A DNA stretch of 64,000 bases from Lucinisca nassula (GCA_963580285.1 OY757011.1:204493644-204557643); one strand, 5' to 3'. Shown: positions 10,647 through 21,061, numbered from the stretch's first letter. The notes: generated by a model from the sequence alone, not told the origin. A program made the numbers and translations.

Positions 10647-10914
10647 ATGAAAACATACCTATTCAATCAAATACATTGTAAATTTTATTGATGACATAAA
10701 AAATGAAAAACAACCAATTTTCAGATGAAAAATTATGATATTTTTTCTTATTTCTGCCCGAATATAGATTGTGGTACACATTAGAACCATCTCATTGAGG
10801 CAGTTCTAAAGAGGACCTACAATCTATATTGTAGAGAGAAATAAGAAATAAAGTTTACCCTGTAAACCCCAGTTTTCTTTGGGGTCAGAATTGTGTAGGC
10901 ATGTTTTCATGATG
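10647..10914. mobile_element. HP1 MITE, full length
   Basis: Both terminal repeats are present: TTATGAAAACATACCTATTC at the left and GGCATGTTTTCATGATG at the right, with the core at about 10762-10832. Length near 268 bp. Confidence 0.88.
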
Positions 10915-10989
10915 TTCCATCAAAAATAGAATAAAGCAAAAACATCCTGTTACCACTTAAACGCCAACTAATAAGAATAGAGACCATCA

Positions 10990-11085
10990 GTATACAATGG
11001 GTTTACGCGATTTTTGTTTTTATAAATCGGGGTTTACAAGAGTGTTCATTACTTGGACTTGTTAACATCATGATGAACACTACTC
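10990..11085. mobile_element. HP1-like right-arm fragment
   Basis: TTTTTATAAATCGGGGTTTACAAG is followed by GTGTTCATTACTTGGACTTG and GTTAACATCATGATG; no core. Confidence 0.5.
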
Positions 11086-11114
11086 TTGTGGATGCTTGCA
11101 AAAAGTGTCTTTCT

Positions 11115-11327
11115 TTAATCCTTATCTTACTGTTCACGACAAGCCCTATCTTTGCAAACAATGTAGATCCTGATCAGATGGCTTCTTCAGAAGCCATCTG
11201 ATCAGGATCTACACTGTTTGGCATTCAGTTTATGGATTTTTAGCAATAAATTACATCAAGTAATTTGATTGGTTGACAGACAGAAATGGGTGTGGCTTAA
11301 ATGAATATTCAGCAAGATAAGGGTTAA
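11115..11327. mobile_element. TTAA-1 MITE copy 3
   Basis: 213 bp between TTAA sites; left end TTAATCCTTATCTTACTG, right end CAGCAAGATAAGGGTTAA. The hairpin inner stem is TGGCTTCTTCAGAAGCCA. Confidence 0.9.
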
Positions 11328-11427
11328 AAAAGTTTTGTCACAATATATTTTGAGGGTACTTGTAAGACATTACAGGATATATTATGACATGTGGGTATGT
11401 TGTCATAGGGTAAGAAGAACTTCACAC

Positions 11428-11672
11428 ATTATGAAAACACACCTGTTAAAATTATAGTGAAAATTTTATCAACAAAAATGTAAATATTCAGATAAAAAAA
11501 TCTGATTTTTTTTTTGTTATATATATGATAAAAACATAGACTGGGTATTCCTAAAAACTGTCTCAACTTGGCGGCTCTAACATGTACCCACAATGTATGT
11601 TTTTGAGCAGAAATACGAAAAATAATGTGTATCTCTGTAAACCCCAATTTTACTATATAAAAGTGGGTTGTG
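11428..11672. mobile_element. HP1 MITE, left end intact
   Basis: Starts with TTATGAAAACACACCTGTTA, has a decayed core near 11535-11600, then CTATATAAAAGTGGGTTGTG; the right terminus is replaced by the next repeat. Confidence 0.8.
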
Positions 11673-11773
11673 ACAAGGACTTACCACTCATACAAAACAT
11701 TTTAACCTGTTACCTTGACCTGTTACCATCTTTGAAGAAAAAACAATAACATTGGTCATAACTTTCTAACCGT

Positions 11774-12190
11774 TTGAGGTAAAATAGAAGTGAAGGCAAT
11801 GATCAGGAGTCATACAATTAACCCACAGCCCCCATCAGAGTCACCAAAGGGAAAGAAACACAAATATGAAACAACAGACACTAATAGAAACATCAACAGT
11901 GGAAAGCCAAAAGGACAGTTACTTTCCCACAAAATGGCCAACTGGCTTTCCAAAACAAAATAATACAAGAGATACAAACACTCAAGATACCCAAAGACAA
12001 ACCATAACAAATATAAACCACAAAAGAAGAACTGCCTTGGAACGGTCAGTGAAATGAATTCAACTGTGTGGGGGTGGGGGGGGGGCTTAAATCGATTTTA
12101 TGTGCCACAACCCTCACCCTTACTTCCATCGCGATTTAGACAAATAATTTGTTCAGTCCGCATGAAGGCCTCATAACTCATCAATGCAGC
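11774..12190 (-). mobile_element. Penelope-like retroelement, 3' terminal fragment
   Basis: Minus-strand copy of the 3' untranslated end of the element best preserved at 52010-53945. The shared 3' terminus, read on the minus strand, is ATTGCCTTCACTTCTATTTT. It is 5'-truncated. A 100-bp repeat (TTGTGACAAGG, ACCTTGAC) flanks it on both sides (about 11667-11770 and 12212-12320), so it probably landed between or within copies of another repeat. Confidence 0.85.
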
Positions 12191-12346
12191 CTTCATATTT
12201 GGCATGTAGGTTCATTGTGACAAGGGCTTCCCACTTATACAAAAAATCTTGACCTGTGACCTTGACTAACTTCGAAAAAAATGACCTTGCCCGGGGATAT
12301 ATTCATGTTACCCAAACAAGTCTTGTTATTTTAGCTTTGAACAACT

Positions 12347-12816
12347 GGGGCCAGTTGTTCAAAACAAAATATGTTGTTAGTTCACATATGGTTAACCTGG
12401 GGCCAGTTGTTCAAAACAAAATATGTCTTTAGTTCACATATGGTTAACCTAGGGCCAGTTGTTCAAACCAAAATATGTCGTTAGTTCACATATGGTTAAC
12501 CTAGGGCCAGTTGTTCAAAACAAAATATGTCATTAGTTCACATATTGTTAACCTGGGGCCAGTTGTTCAAAACAAAATATTTCCTTAGTTCACATATTGT
12601 TAACCTGGGGCCAGTTGTTCTAAACAAAATATGTTGTTAGTTCACATATTGTTAACCTGGGGCCAGTTGTTCAAAACAAAATATGTTGTTAGTTCACATA
12701 TTGTTAACCTGGGGCCAGTTGTTCAAAACAAAATATGTTGTTAGTTCACATATTGTTAACCTGGGGCCAGTTGTTCAAAACAAAATATGTTGTTAGTTCA
12801 CATATTGTTAACCTGG
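12347..12816. repeat. 52-bp tandem array, nine units
   Basis: Nine 52-bp units start at 12349, 12401, 12453 and so on in exact register, each beginning GGCCAGTTGTTCAAAACAAA and ending near GTTAAC. The array runs straight into a MITE that begins with the same sequence. Confidence 0.95.
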
Positions 12817-13059
12817 GGCCAGTTGTTCAAACCTAACAACATCATTAGTTAACAAATCATTAAAACTTTGATCATTTAATATGGCAAATATGTTAATATT
12901 TTTGCTGGAAAAAATGTGAGCAGCTTTTGCATTTGCAATAGCTGCTCTCATTTTTTCAGCAAAAACAATGCTATATTAGATGTTGTACTTGCTAGAACAG
13001 TTAACATTTTGACCACTAACAAGCTCGTTAAGCTAACAATGCTTTGAACAACCGGGCCC
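12815..13059. mobile_element. GGGCCAGTTGTTC MITE copy 1
   Basis: Inverted ends GGGGCCAGTTGTTCAAA and TTTGAACAACCGGGCCC. An internal hairpin (AAAAAATGTGAGCAGC and complement) lies around 12910-12965. About 245 bp, no ORF. Confidence 0.88.
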
Positions 13060-13255
13060 TGATCACCAAATATAGCAAATAGACTTAATATTTTAGCTGA
13101 AAAAAGTGTGTGTATCATTTGCAAATGTAAAAGCTACTCACATTTTTTTTCAGCAAAAATACCACTCTTTTAGATATTTTATTGACTCGAAGAGTTAACA
13201 TTTTTACCACTAACAAGCTCATTAAGATAACATTACTTTGAAAAACTGGCCATGG
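13060..13255. mobile_element. GGGCCAGTTGTTC MITE, partial second copy
   Basis: Lacks the left end. Shares ATATAGCAAATA, the Ct(g)CACATTTTTT hairpin and CACTAACAAGCTCATTAAG, and ends AAAAACTGGCCA. Confidence 0.75.
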
Positions 13256-13279
13256 CCGCTGCTCATTTGGTTCAGTTTG

Positions 13280-13492
13280 TTAACCCTTCTCTTGCTGAAT
13301 ATTCATTTTAGCCACATCCATTTCTGACTTTGAACCAATCAGATTACTTGATGTAATTTATTGCTACAAATTTATAAACTGAATTTCAAACAGTGTAGAT
13401 CAAGATCAGATGGCTTCTTCAGAAGCCATCTGATCTTGATCTACACTGTTTGCAAAGCTAGGGGTTGTCGTGAACAGCAAGATAAGGGTTAA
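13280..13492. mobile_element. TTAA-1 MITE copy 4, inverted
   Basis: 213 bp between TTAA sites, opposite orientation: left end TTAACCCTTCTCTTGCTG, right end CAGCAAGATAAGGGTTAA. Confidence 0.92.
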
Positions 13493-13612
13493 GATGAAAA
13501 CAGTGTATGAACCATTTTTTTACATATTGTAATTCTAGTCATGTAAAATGATAATCAATTCACAAACATTTCAAATACATATACATTTGTATGATAATTT
13601 GATAAATGATAT

Positions 13613-13970
13613 GAACATAAACATGAATTTGTACAAAAATATTAAGAATACAAAAAACATGGAATGTAATCCAGTTTATATGTATTAGCAAAACATGAAT
13701 TGGACTGCTGGCCAGCTCTATGGTCACATATTATCTTATGCCAAATGTTTAAAATCAAAAACAAAACAAACAAAAAAAGGAAAAGTCAATGTTGAACATA
13801 AATATGTATTTGTACAAAAGTATTAAGAATACAAAAACATGGAATGTAATCCAGTTTATACGTATTATAAAAACATGAATTGGACTGCTGACAAGCTATA
13901 TGGTCACATGCTATCTTTTGCCAAATGTTTAAAATAAAAAAAAAATGAAAACTCAATGTCACAAACAAAG
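13613..13970. repeat. 181-bp tandem duplication
   Basis: Two copies start at 13613 and 13794 (GAACATAAA) and share AACATGGAATGTAATCCAGT and GAATTGGACTGCTG. Roughly 90 percent identical by eye. Confidence 0.88.
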
Positions 13971-14013
13971 TTGTGTCATTAAACCATAGCTCAGCTGAAT
14001 TTGTTCTTGAATA

Positions 14014-14250
14014 TTCAATATTTAAACAAGCCTATTCAAAAAATGTAAAATTTTTAGAACAAAAATGATATTTTTCATATTTCTGCTCAAAACATTGATT
14101 GCGAAACTCGTCAGAACCGCCTCTCCACTCAAAACATTGATTGTGGAACTCGTAAGATCTGCCTTGAAGAGGTGGTTCTAATGAGTACCCACAATCTATG
14201 TTTTTGAGCAGAAATCAGAAAAACAATGTATATCCCTGTAAACCACTGTA
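14014..14250. mobile_element. HP1 MITE with duplicated left core
   Basis: CTCAAAACATTGATTGCGAA and CTCAAAACATTGATTGTGG lie 40 bp apart, followed by one right half-core and arm. The copy is cut off at about 14250 by a SINE. Confidence 0.75.
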
Positions 14251-14254
14251 TTTG

Positions 14255-14400
14255 TTGAACGCTGTGGTGCAGTGGTAAAGCATCGGACCTGGGATCGTGA
14301 TATACCTGTGTGCCAGTTTCAATACCCACAGACATCAAATGTTGTTTCCTTGAGCAGGAAACTTTATCCACTAGTTAAGTTCTGGTTTTTACCCAGGAAA
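14255..14400 (+). mobile_element. tRNA-derived SINE
   Basis: Head with an A-box-like TGGTGCAGTGGTAAAGC and a B-box-like GTTTCAATACC, then the common SINE body CCTTGAGCAGGAAACTTTATCC and ACCCAGGAAAA. Confidence 0.65.
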
Positions 14401-14630
14401 AAAGAGGGCCACAAGGATGATTGGTACTAGTTTAGTAAATGTGTTACCCTCTATATTTCTATTATTATTAGTACTAGTATTACTACTACTACTGTTGCTA
14501 CTATATGAAACCAGGGTTTAAGTGGGTGGTGGCAAAATAATGTATGTGTGTTTTGAAGATTTTTAGATTTTCTCAAAGCTTCAGTTAACGGAAATTGATG
14601 GATAACTTACAGATACTTATCTATTATGCT

Positions 14631-14775
14631 AGAAGCCTCCACAGTGTAGTGGTTAAGCTACTTTTCTCATAAACCAGTGGTTGTGGGTTTTGATTCTGGG
14701 CTTCTCCAGACTATTGGATGAGTCTTTAAACTGAGGTCCTGTCTTCGCATAACCTTAGTTGTTGAAACAAATACC
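14631..14775 (+). mobile_element. tRNA-Thr-like SINE, old copy
   Basis: Matches the better-kept copy at 63450: GCCTCCACAGTGTAGTGG, then TTTTGATTCTGGGCTTCTCC and ATGAGTCTTTAAACTGAGGT. The B box is decayed. Confidence 0.75.
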
Positions 14776-14809
14776 CATTTTATGTTATCATGAAAGTGTA
14801 GGGTACATT

Positions 14810-15055
14810 TTTGTGTACTCATTAGGATCGCCTCATGGAGGTGGGTGATTCTAATGAGTACATACATTTTATTATTTTACAGTAGACTGAAATTATATCC
14901 TTAAATAATCCTAATTAAGCTTTCTGACAGTGCAGTATGACTGACTCGCAGTGCAGCATATTAAAGTCAGTGAATGAGGTTGTTCTAATGAGCACCAACA
15001 ATCTATGCTTTGATTATAAATAAGAAAATTATCAAAAATGTTCATCTAAAAATGC
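14810..15055. mobile_element. HP1 core fragments (two)
   Basis: Half-cores at 14815-14875 (CTCATTAGGATCGCC and partner) and 14975-15030 (GTTCTAATGAGCACCAACAA). No terminal arms. Confidence 0.55.
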
Positions 15056-15099
15056 TACTTCTAGAGCTATGAAAAACACCATTTTAGCACATGTGTGTA

Positions 15100-15385
15100 T
15101 TATCTTCATTACGATAACACACCCATGCAACATAGTGCATTTTTCACATCTCCAAAATAGCTACTTTTCTGATGAAAATCCTTGATATTTTTGTTATAAA
15201 TGTTCAAAACATAGGTTGTGGGTGCTCGTTAGAACCGCCTCACTGAGGCGGTTCTAACGAGTACCCACAACCTATGTCTTAGAGCAGAAATAAGAAAAAT
15301 AATGTTTACCCTCCTAAACCCCAGTTTTCTCTATATAAAGTGGGGTTTAGGGGGGTCTTCATTTCACGGACTTGTTCACGTGATG
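15100..15385. mobile_element. HP1 MITE, variant-2 ends, nearly full length
   Basis: Perfect core palindrome GGTTGTGGGTGCTCGTTAGA and complement with CCTCACTGAGG centre at 15213-15275. The right arm is CTATATAAAGTGGGGTTTAG, ending GTTCACGTGATG. The left side has CACATCTCCAAAATAGCTAC, the alternative HP1 terminus also seen at the window's right edge. Confidence 0.88.
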
Positions 15386-15459
15386 TTTTAGTGAGTACAT
15401 AATGATTATTTAATATCTCCCCATACTAGAAGACATTTTTGTTTGAAATTGGTCAATTA

Positions 15460-15665
15460 CAGTAAAATTCCTATATGAAGACCACATTTGGGATTGTTCA
15501 AAAGTGGTCTTTAAGACCACTTTTGAACAGTCCCATAGGTGGTCTCCCACCAGAGCACACTGGATGTAGAAAACACAAAGAAAATTTACCCGAAACCTTC
15601 TCAGTATGCATGTAAAAGCACAGTTTGCCTCAATTTTAGGAAGTCTTAATAGCGGGATATTACTG
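15460..15665. mobile_element. pogo/Tigger-like MITE with GGTCTTTAAGACC palindrome
   Basis: TA flanks (15458-15459, 15666-15667) and inverted ends CAGTAAAATTCC / GGGATATTACTG. A strong hairpin at 15479-15545 (TCAAAAGTGGTCTTTAAGAC). A second copy at 51583 has a MITE inserted in it. Confidence 0.8.
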
Positions 15666-15769
15666 TATATTGAACTGATACAATTACATTTGAAATCCAT
15701 TATAAAATACAAAAATATACTTTAATGGCGGCTGTCAATTCCATAGAACTAGCAGTTTTATACTTTTAC

Positions 15770-15899
15770 TGCTATACTAACGAGTACCAATCATCTATAT
15801 TTTTAGATGAAAATATCTTTACCCCAGCAAACCTCAGTTTTCTCTATATAAAGTGGGGTTTATATGGGTGTTTATTTTACATACTTATTAACATGATGT
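15770..15899. mobile_element. HP1 right-half fragment
   Basis: ACTAACGAGTACCAATCATC, then CTATATAAAGTGGGGTTTAT and the end TTATTAACATGATG. The left half is absent. Confidence 0.75.
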
Positions 15900-16381
15900 C
15901 TCATCTCCTGTGTGGTATATTGACAATAATCACTGATACAATATAAAAGTCATAAAAATCAATTGCTTAGATAGACAGTGTAAGAAGGAAGCTTGGTCTA
16001 TTTAATTAGGTAGAGCAAATGCAAAATTAAAAGTCAGACAGTAAGATATAATAACAGATGTCAGGCAAGCTACATATTATAGTAGAGACTAGAGAGAATT
16101 ATCTGTTTTACCAAAGGCAGAACAAAAATCGATCATCATTGTGGAGATGCCTTAGCTGAGAAACAAGGGCAATATCTGATAATTTCATTTATCATTCACC
16201 TCCTATGTTAATTGCATTGCAGCACATTGACCTGATAAACATCTGCTATCTCAGGACAAGTGAGCTTTATCAGGTCAACGTGACATTACACTTCTTAGAA
16301 CTGGCAAAACTGAAAAAAAGTGGCAAAAATGTAAGTGTATATTGGGATAAACTGATAAATAGAATACCAGATCCGTGTCAT

Positions 16382-16491
16382 TTGATATCAAGTTTATCAG
16401 GCTCGGCTTCGAAAACGCATGTAGAATCGTTCGGCAAGCCTCGCGATTCTACAAGCGTTCTCGAAGCCTTGCCTGATAAACTTGATATCAA
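16382..16491. repeat. 110-bp palindrome
   Basis: Outer arms TTGATATCAAGTTTATCAGG and complement are perfect over 21 bp; inner arms (TCGGCTTCGAAAACGC, GTAGAATCG) are mildly mismatched. A smaller hairpin with ACCTGATAAA lies at about 16228-16276. Open frames across it exist only because of the symmetry. Confidence 0.85.
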
Positions 16492-16664
16492 TAGACACGA
16501 ACCTGGTATTGTCCATATGCCTGGGTGTAATGTTCTGCACAGGGTGCAAACATTAATGTTATCAGTACCAAGCCTGAATTTGATCGACATCTTCATATTT
16601 AACTGCGGCTTCTGTAGTGAGAATGTTATATTCCTATTTCTTTGGTTAGTCTTTCAAGTCAAAC

Positions 16665-17105
16665 AAAATGACAAACCTGCCCAGGAAAAGCCATGAAGAG
16701 GAATAGCAACATCATGATTGCCAAAACTATGTCACAGATTAAACAAAAAAAAAGAAAAACCTGCCCAGGACAAGCCATGAAGAGGGATAGCAACATCATG
16801 ATTGCCAAAACTATGTCACAGATTAAACAAAAAAAGAAAAGAAAAACCTGCCCAGGACAAGCCATGAAGAGGGATAGCAACATCATGATTGCCAAAACTA
16901 TGTCACAGATTAAACAAAAAAAGAAAAGAAAAACCTGCCCAGGAAAAACCATGAAGAGGGATAGCAATACCATGATTACCAAAACTATGTCACATATTAA
17001 ACAAAAAAAAAGAAAAACCTGCCCAGGAAAAGCCATGAAGAGGGATAGCAATACCACGATTACCAAAACTATTTCACAGATTAAACAAAAAAGAAAAAAA
17101 CAAAA
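16665..17105. repeat. 84/87-bp minisatellite, five units, open on both strands
   Basis: Units start (GCCATGAAGAG) at 16690, 16774, 16861, 16948 and 17032, so spacings are 84, 87, 87 and 84, all multiples of three. The plus frame gives a Lys-rich repeat (MKRDSNIMIAKTMSQIKQKK); the minus frame gives a hydrophobic repeat (CLICDIVLAIMMLLSLFMA). I regard it as a minisatellite, not a gene, because no start context, splice site or homologue is visible. Confidence 0.85.
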
Positions 17106-17319
17106 CTGGTACATGAAAGGCTTTTATAGGGTTTCTTGATGATTTTTTATTTCAGTCTATTATTAGAAGAATAACATACTTTATTTTCGTTAAAAATTTT
17201 TCTCTTGCATAATGTGCAGTCATGTAATGTTTTTCATGCTTTATGCGCAGATGTAAAATGTTTCTCATTTTTAATGTGAAGTGGTGTAATGTTTATCATG
17301 CTTAATGCATGCTAGTGTA

Positions 17320-17617
17320 TTGTTTGTTTGAATTGAGGCTTAACGTCCCCGTCAACACTGTATAGGTCATTTTGGAGACGTTGCTTCCAATTTTGTGGGA
17401 CTTTTACCCAACGTTGAGATGAAATGACATCTCAAGCCCTGTCGCCCAATGAAACCAGTAGGGTTTATAAGCATGGACGGTCCGACTCGCACCGCTTTGC
17501 CTGGGCAGGCCTAGATCTCTGAGTGGTTTACCAGTTCTCGTGTGCAGTCAGTTTCAGCACTCTGTGGAAGCATCATGCAGCCCAGCTTTTGCTTCAAGCC
17601 CCAATGGGCGGGGGCCA
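17320..17617 (-). mobile_element. SINE family N, complete, in the satellite
   Basis: 298 bp, flanked by a perfect 13-bp target duplication GCATGCTAGTGTA (17307-17319, 17618-17630). On the minus strand it starts GCCCCCGCCCATTGGGG, passes GAGTCGGACCGTCCATGC and ends ACGTTAAGCCTCAATTCAAA with a CAAA-type tail. Family N recurs seven more times in this window. Confidence 0.92.
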
Positions 17618-18095
17618 GCATGCTAGTGTAATGTTTCTTAAGCTGAATATGCAGCGGTGCAATGTTTCACACGCTTAATGAGTAGTAGTGTAATGTTTGT
17701 CAAGCTTAATGTGCATTCATATAATGTCTGTGTGCTTAATTTGCAGTTGAAATGTTTCTCATACTTAATATTGCATTCATATTATGTTTTGCATTCTTAA
17801 TGTGCAGTAATATAACGTTGCAGCAGTGTTATGTATTGTATGCTTAATTTGAAGTTGTGTAATGTTTTGTATGCCTAATGTGCAGTAGTGTAATATTTCT
17901 CATGCCTAATGTGCTAACATGTAATGTCTCACGCTTAATGTGCAGCAGCATTATATTTGACTTAGGATTGCTTGATGTTCAGTCGTAAAATGTTCTTCAT
18001 GCTTAATGTGCTGTCATGTAAATTTCTTTGTGTTTAGTGTGTAATCATGTGATGTTTTGCATGCTTAATGTGGAGTAGTGAAATGTTTCTTATGC

Positions 18096-19232
18096 TTAAC
18101 CAGTGCTTCAGCTGAAGTGCACAACCCGCCGGATGCTATGAGCTTAGTGAGTGTTACCATATATGGGTATGGCGGCCATTTTGGTCATGTAACCTGGGCC
18201 TAAAACGGTTCCCCCAATAAATGCGCCTTATTGTAAGGAGCAAAAATATATCTTATACTTTAGTACTGTATTCTGAATCGTTTGCAGGATAAAATGCATT
18301 CTCACTTTTCCAATTCAAAAGCATATGTGTCAAAGTTTGACCTAGGCACAAAGAAGGTCAAGGTCAACCCAGGGTCACCATTTTAGCAATTTATGATGGG
18401 CCTACGTCCCAGATGCTATTTATCAAGTTTCGTGGAAATCTGCCCAGTGGTTCTGGAGAAGACTATTTTTGAAGGGTTTTTACCCCATATATGGCTTGGC
18501 GGCCATTTTGGTCATGTGACCTGGACACCATGAGCAAATTTTGGTTTCCCCAGTCCCATAGAGGCTCCATATGAAATTTGACTTTAATCGGCCCAACGGT
18601 TTCCGAGGAGAAGCAGTTAGAAAATTTTCACATTTTTCGCCTCGGCGAGGCTATACTAAATGGAATGTAATATTTCGCAAGTTCATTGGTTAGATCTCAT
18701 TGATATCTATCAGTATGCCAAGAATTGTTTAAATATTCCATGCGGTTAAGTCACTATCACCAATTTTCACAAACAGGTTACGGACGGACGGACAGACAGA
18801 CCATATATGGCTTGGCGGCCATTTTTTGGTCATGTGACCTGGACCCCATGAGCAAATTGTGGTTTCCCCTATCCCATAGAGGCTCCATATGAAATTTGAC
18901 TTCAATCGGCCCAACGGTTTCCGAGTAGAAGCAGTTCGAAAATTTTCACTTTTTTCGCCTCAGCGAGGCTATACTAAATGGAATGTAATATTTCGCAAGT
19001 TCATTGGTTAGATCTCATTGATATCTATCAGTGTGCCAAAAATTGTTGAAATATTCCAAGCGGTTAAGTCACTATCACCAATTTTCACAAACGGGTTACG
19101 GACGGACAGACAGACTGACAGACTGACAATGACCGAATGACAGAATGACATGGTGATTTTAGGGCACTCTTAGAAATCAACCGACTTCAGTCAGTCGCTT
19201 TTTCTGCGGGTCGTGCAATATGTTGTGGTTAA
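18096..19232. mobile_element. TTAA-flanked insertion with internal duplication
   Basis: TTAA at both edges (18096-18099, 19229-19232) where the satellite is split. The ends share TTAACCA and TGCAC(A/G)ACCCGC. Two ~317-bp copies begin at about 18485 and 18803 (CATATATGGCTTGGCGGCCA) and share GGTTTCCGAG and GCGAGGCTATACTAAATGG. Short GGACGGACAG runs follow each. No ORF. Confidence 0.7.
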
Positions 19233-20219
19233 TCTGTCTCATGCAAGATGTGCAGGCATGTAAAGTTTCATATGCTTAATGTGCAACGGCATAATGCTTC
19301 ACATTCTCATACTTTCTCATGATTTGTAGAAGTGTAATGTGTACATTCTTAATGTGCAGTTGTGAAATGTTTCTCGTGCTTTATGTGAAAATTGTAATAT
19401 TTTATATGCTTAATGTGTCGTAGTGTAATGTTTCTCATGCTAATATGCAGCTGTGTAATGTTTTTTACGCTTGATGTTCAGTGATGTAATGCTTCTCATG
19501 CTTTATGCACAGTCATGTAATGTTTTGCATGCTTATTGTGCAATACTGGAAAGTTTCTCATACTTAATGTACAGCAGTGCAATGTTTCTCATGCTTGATG
19601 TGCAGTTGTGTAAAGTTTCACATGCTTAATATACAACGGTGTATTGTTTCTCATGTTTGATGTTTAGTGGTGTTATATGCTAATTGTGCAGTAGTATGGT
19701 GATTCTTATGCCTAATGTGCAGTTGTGTAATGTTAGTCATGCTTGATATACAGTGGTGTAATGTTTAACAAATATAATGTGCAGTTGTTATGTTTCTCAT
19801 GTTTGATATGTAATATTTTGCATGCTTAATTTGTTGTAGTGTTATGTTTCTTAAATGCTTGCTGTGCACTAGTGTAATGTTTAACACGCTTGATGTGCCG
19901 TCGCGTAATGTTTATCATGCTTCCTGCACAGACATGTAATGTTTCGCATGCTTGATGTACTGTATTGTAATGCTTGGCAGTAGTGTTAAATTTCGCATGC
20001 TTGAAATAGTGCAGTTTATATTTTATTTTTGGTCCTTTGAGATCATCTTGAATATTCTGAGAAATCAGAAATAAATTATTGGTTTAGACTCATGTTCTAG
20101 ACAGGTTTTTAATTATTTGGACCCCATTTTGATTTATATCACTCTTTGAATCGACTGCCTATTCGAAATTCGCAAAATTGCAGTATGTTTCCTCTAGCTT
20201 TCTTCGCCGGATCATTACA

Positions 20220-20265
20220 GGGTCACTGATGAGGCTTTATTAGCCGAAACTACGTAGTATGACCC
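20220..20265 (+). ncRNA. type I hammerhead ribozyme (copy 2a)
   Basis: Best-formed copy. Stem I GGGUCA/UGACCC is perfect. CUGAUGAG at 20226-20233, stem II GGCU/AGCC with loop UUAUU, CGAAA at 20245-20249, stem III ACU/AGU with loop ACGU. Cleavage base A at 20259 (GUA type); predicted cut between 20259 and 20260. Confidence 0.9.
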
Positions 20266-20602
20266 ATCTTCTTTCTTATGAATGTTCTCATTGCTCTTAA
20301 AGGAACTCATTTTTGATTTTTATTTGCCTTCACTGCAGCTGGTGTTGTGCCGTGTGGCGGCCGTAAAACGTCTCCCCGTACATCAACCATAGTGCAGTTT
20401 ATGTTTTACTTTTGGTCCTTTGAGATCATCGTGAATATTCTGAGAAATCAGAAATAAATTATTGGTTTAGACTCATGTTCTAGACAGGTTTTTAATTATT
20501 TGGACCCCATTTTGATTTATATCACTCTTTGAATCGACTGCCTATTCGAAATTCGCAAAATTGCAGTATGTTTCCTCTGGCTTTCTTCGCCGGATCATTA
20601 CA

Positions 20603-20648
20603 GGGTCACTGATGAGGCTTTATTAGCCGAAACTACGAAGTATGACCC
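20603..20648 (+). ncRNA. type I hammerhead ribozyme (copy 2b)
   Basis: As copy 2a except for one change in the stem III loop (ACGA). Stem I is perfect. Predicted cleavage after 20642. Confidence 0.88.
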
Positions 20649-21061
20649 ATCTTCTTTCTTATGAATGTTCTCATTGCTCTTAAAGGAACTCATTTTTGAT
20701 TTTTATTTGATGTGCAGTAGTCTAACGTTTTTTATGCTAACTTCGCTCTACGGTATTTTTTCTTATTTGTGTAAAGTTTGTCATGCTTGATTAGCAGTGG
20801 TGTAATGTTAAGTGAACGTTATTTGCAGTCACTTTATGTTTCTCATACTTAATGTGCAGTAGTGTAATGTTTCTCATGCTTGCTTTGCGCTAGTGTAAAG
20901 TTTCGCATGCTTGATGTGCAGTAATCTCATGTTTTGGATGTTTCTCAGGCTTAAAGTGCAACAGTGTAATGTTTCATATGAATGCTCTGCAGTCGTGTAA
21001 TGTTGTTTCTCTTTCTCAGTGTCAGACTATAGATACATTCTTGACAAGGCCATATAACCAC

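Larger units (their letters stand above)
20005..20712 (+). repeat. retrozyme-like tandem dimer with hammerhead ribozymes, 383-bp unit
   Basis: One full 383-bp unit plus about 0.85 of a second, nearly identical. Each unit holds a hammerhead core, the phrase GATCATC(T/G)TGAATATTCTGA and TGGACCCCATTTTGATTTAT. The 58-bp linker at 20331-20388 (CTGCAGCTGGTGT, GTAAAACGTCTCCCCG) matches the dimer at 8913-9465, so these are two subfamilies of one element. It lies inside the ~30-bp satellite. Confidence 0.86.
17195..21015. repeat. degenerate ~30-bp satellite array with three insertions
   Basis: The basic unit is about 29-31 bp and resembles TAATGTTTCTCATGCTTAAT then GTGCAGTAGTG. It is heavily diverged. 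The array is interrupted at 17320-17617 (SINE), 18096-19232 (TTAA-flanked insertion) and 20005-20712 (hammerhead dimer). It ends about 40 bases before the HP1 copy downstream of the FBXL16-like gene. Confidence 0.88.

Noticed and set aside
16693..17139. 148-codon Lys-rich frame and 151-codon hydrophobic frame on the opposite strand
   Set aside because: Both are the translation of an 84/87-bp minisatellite; no start context, splice sites or homologue.
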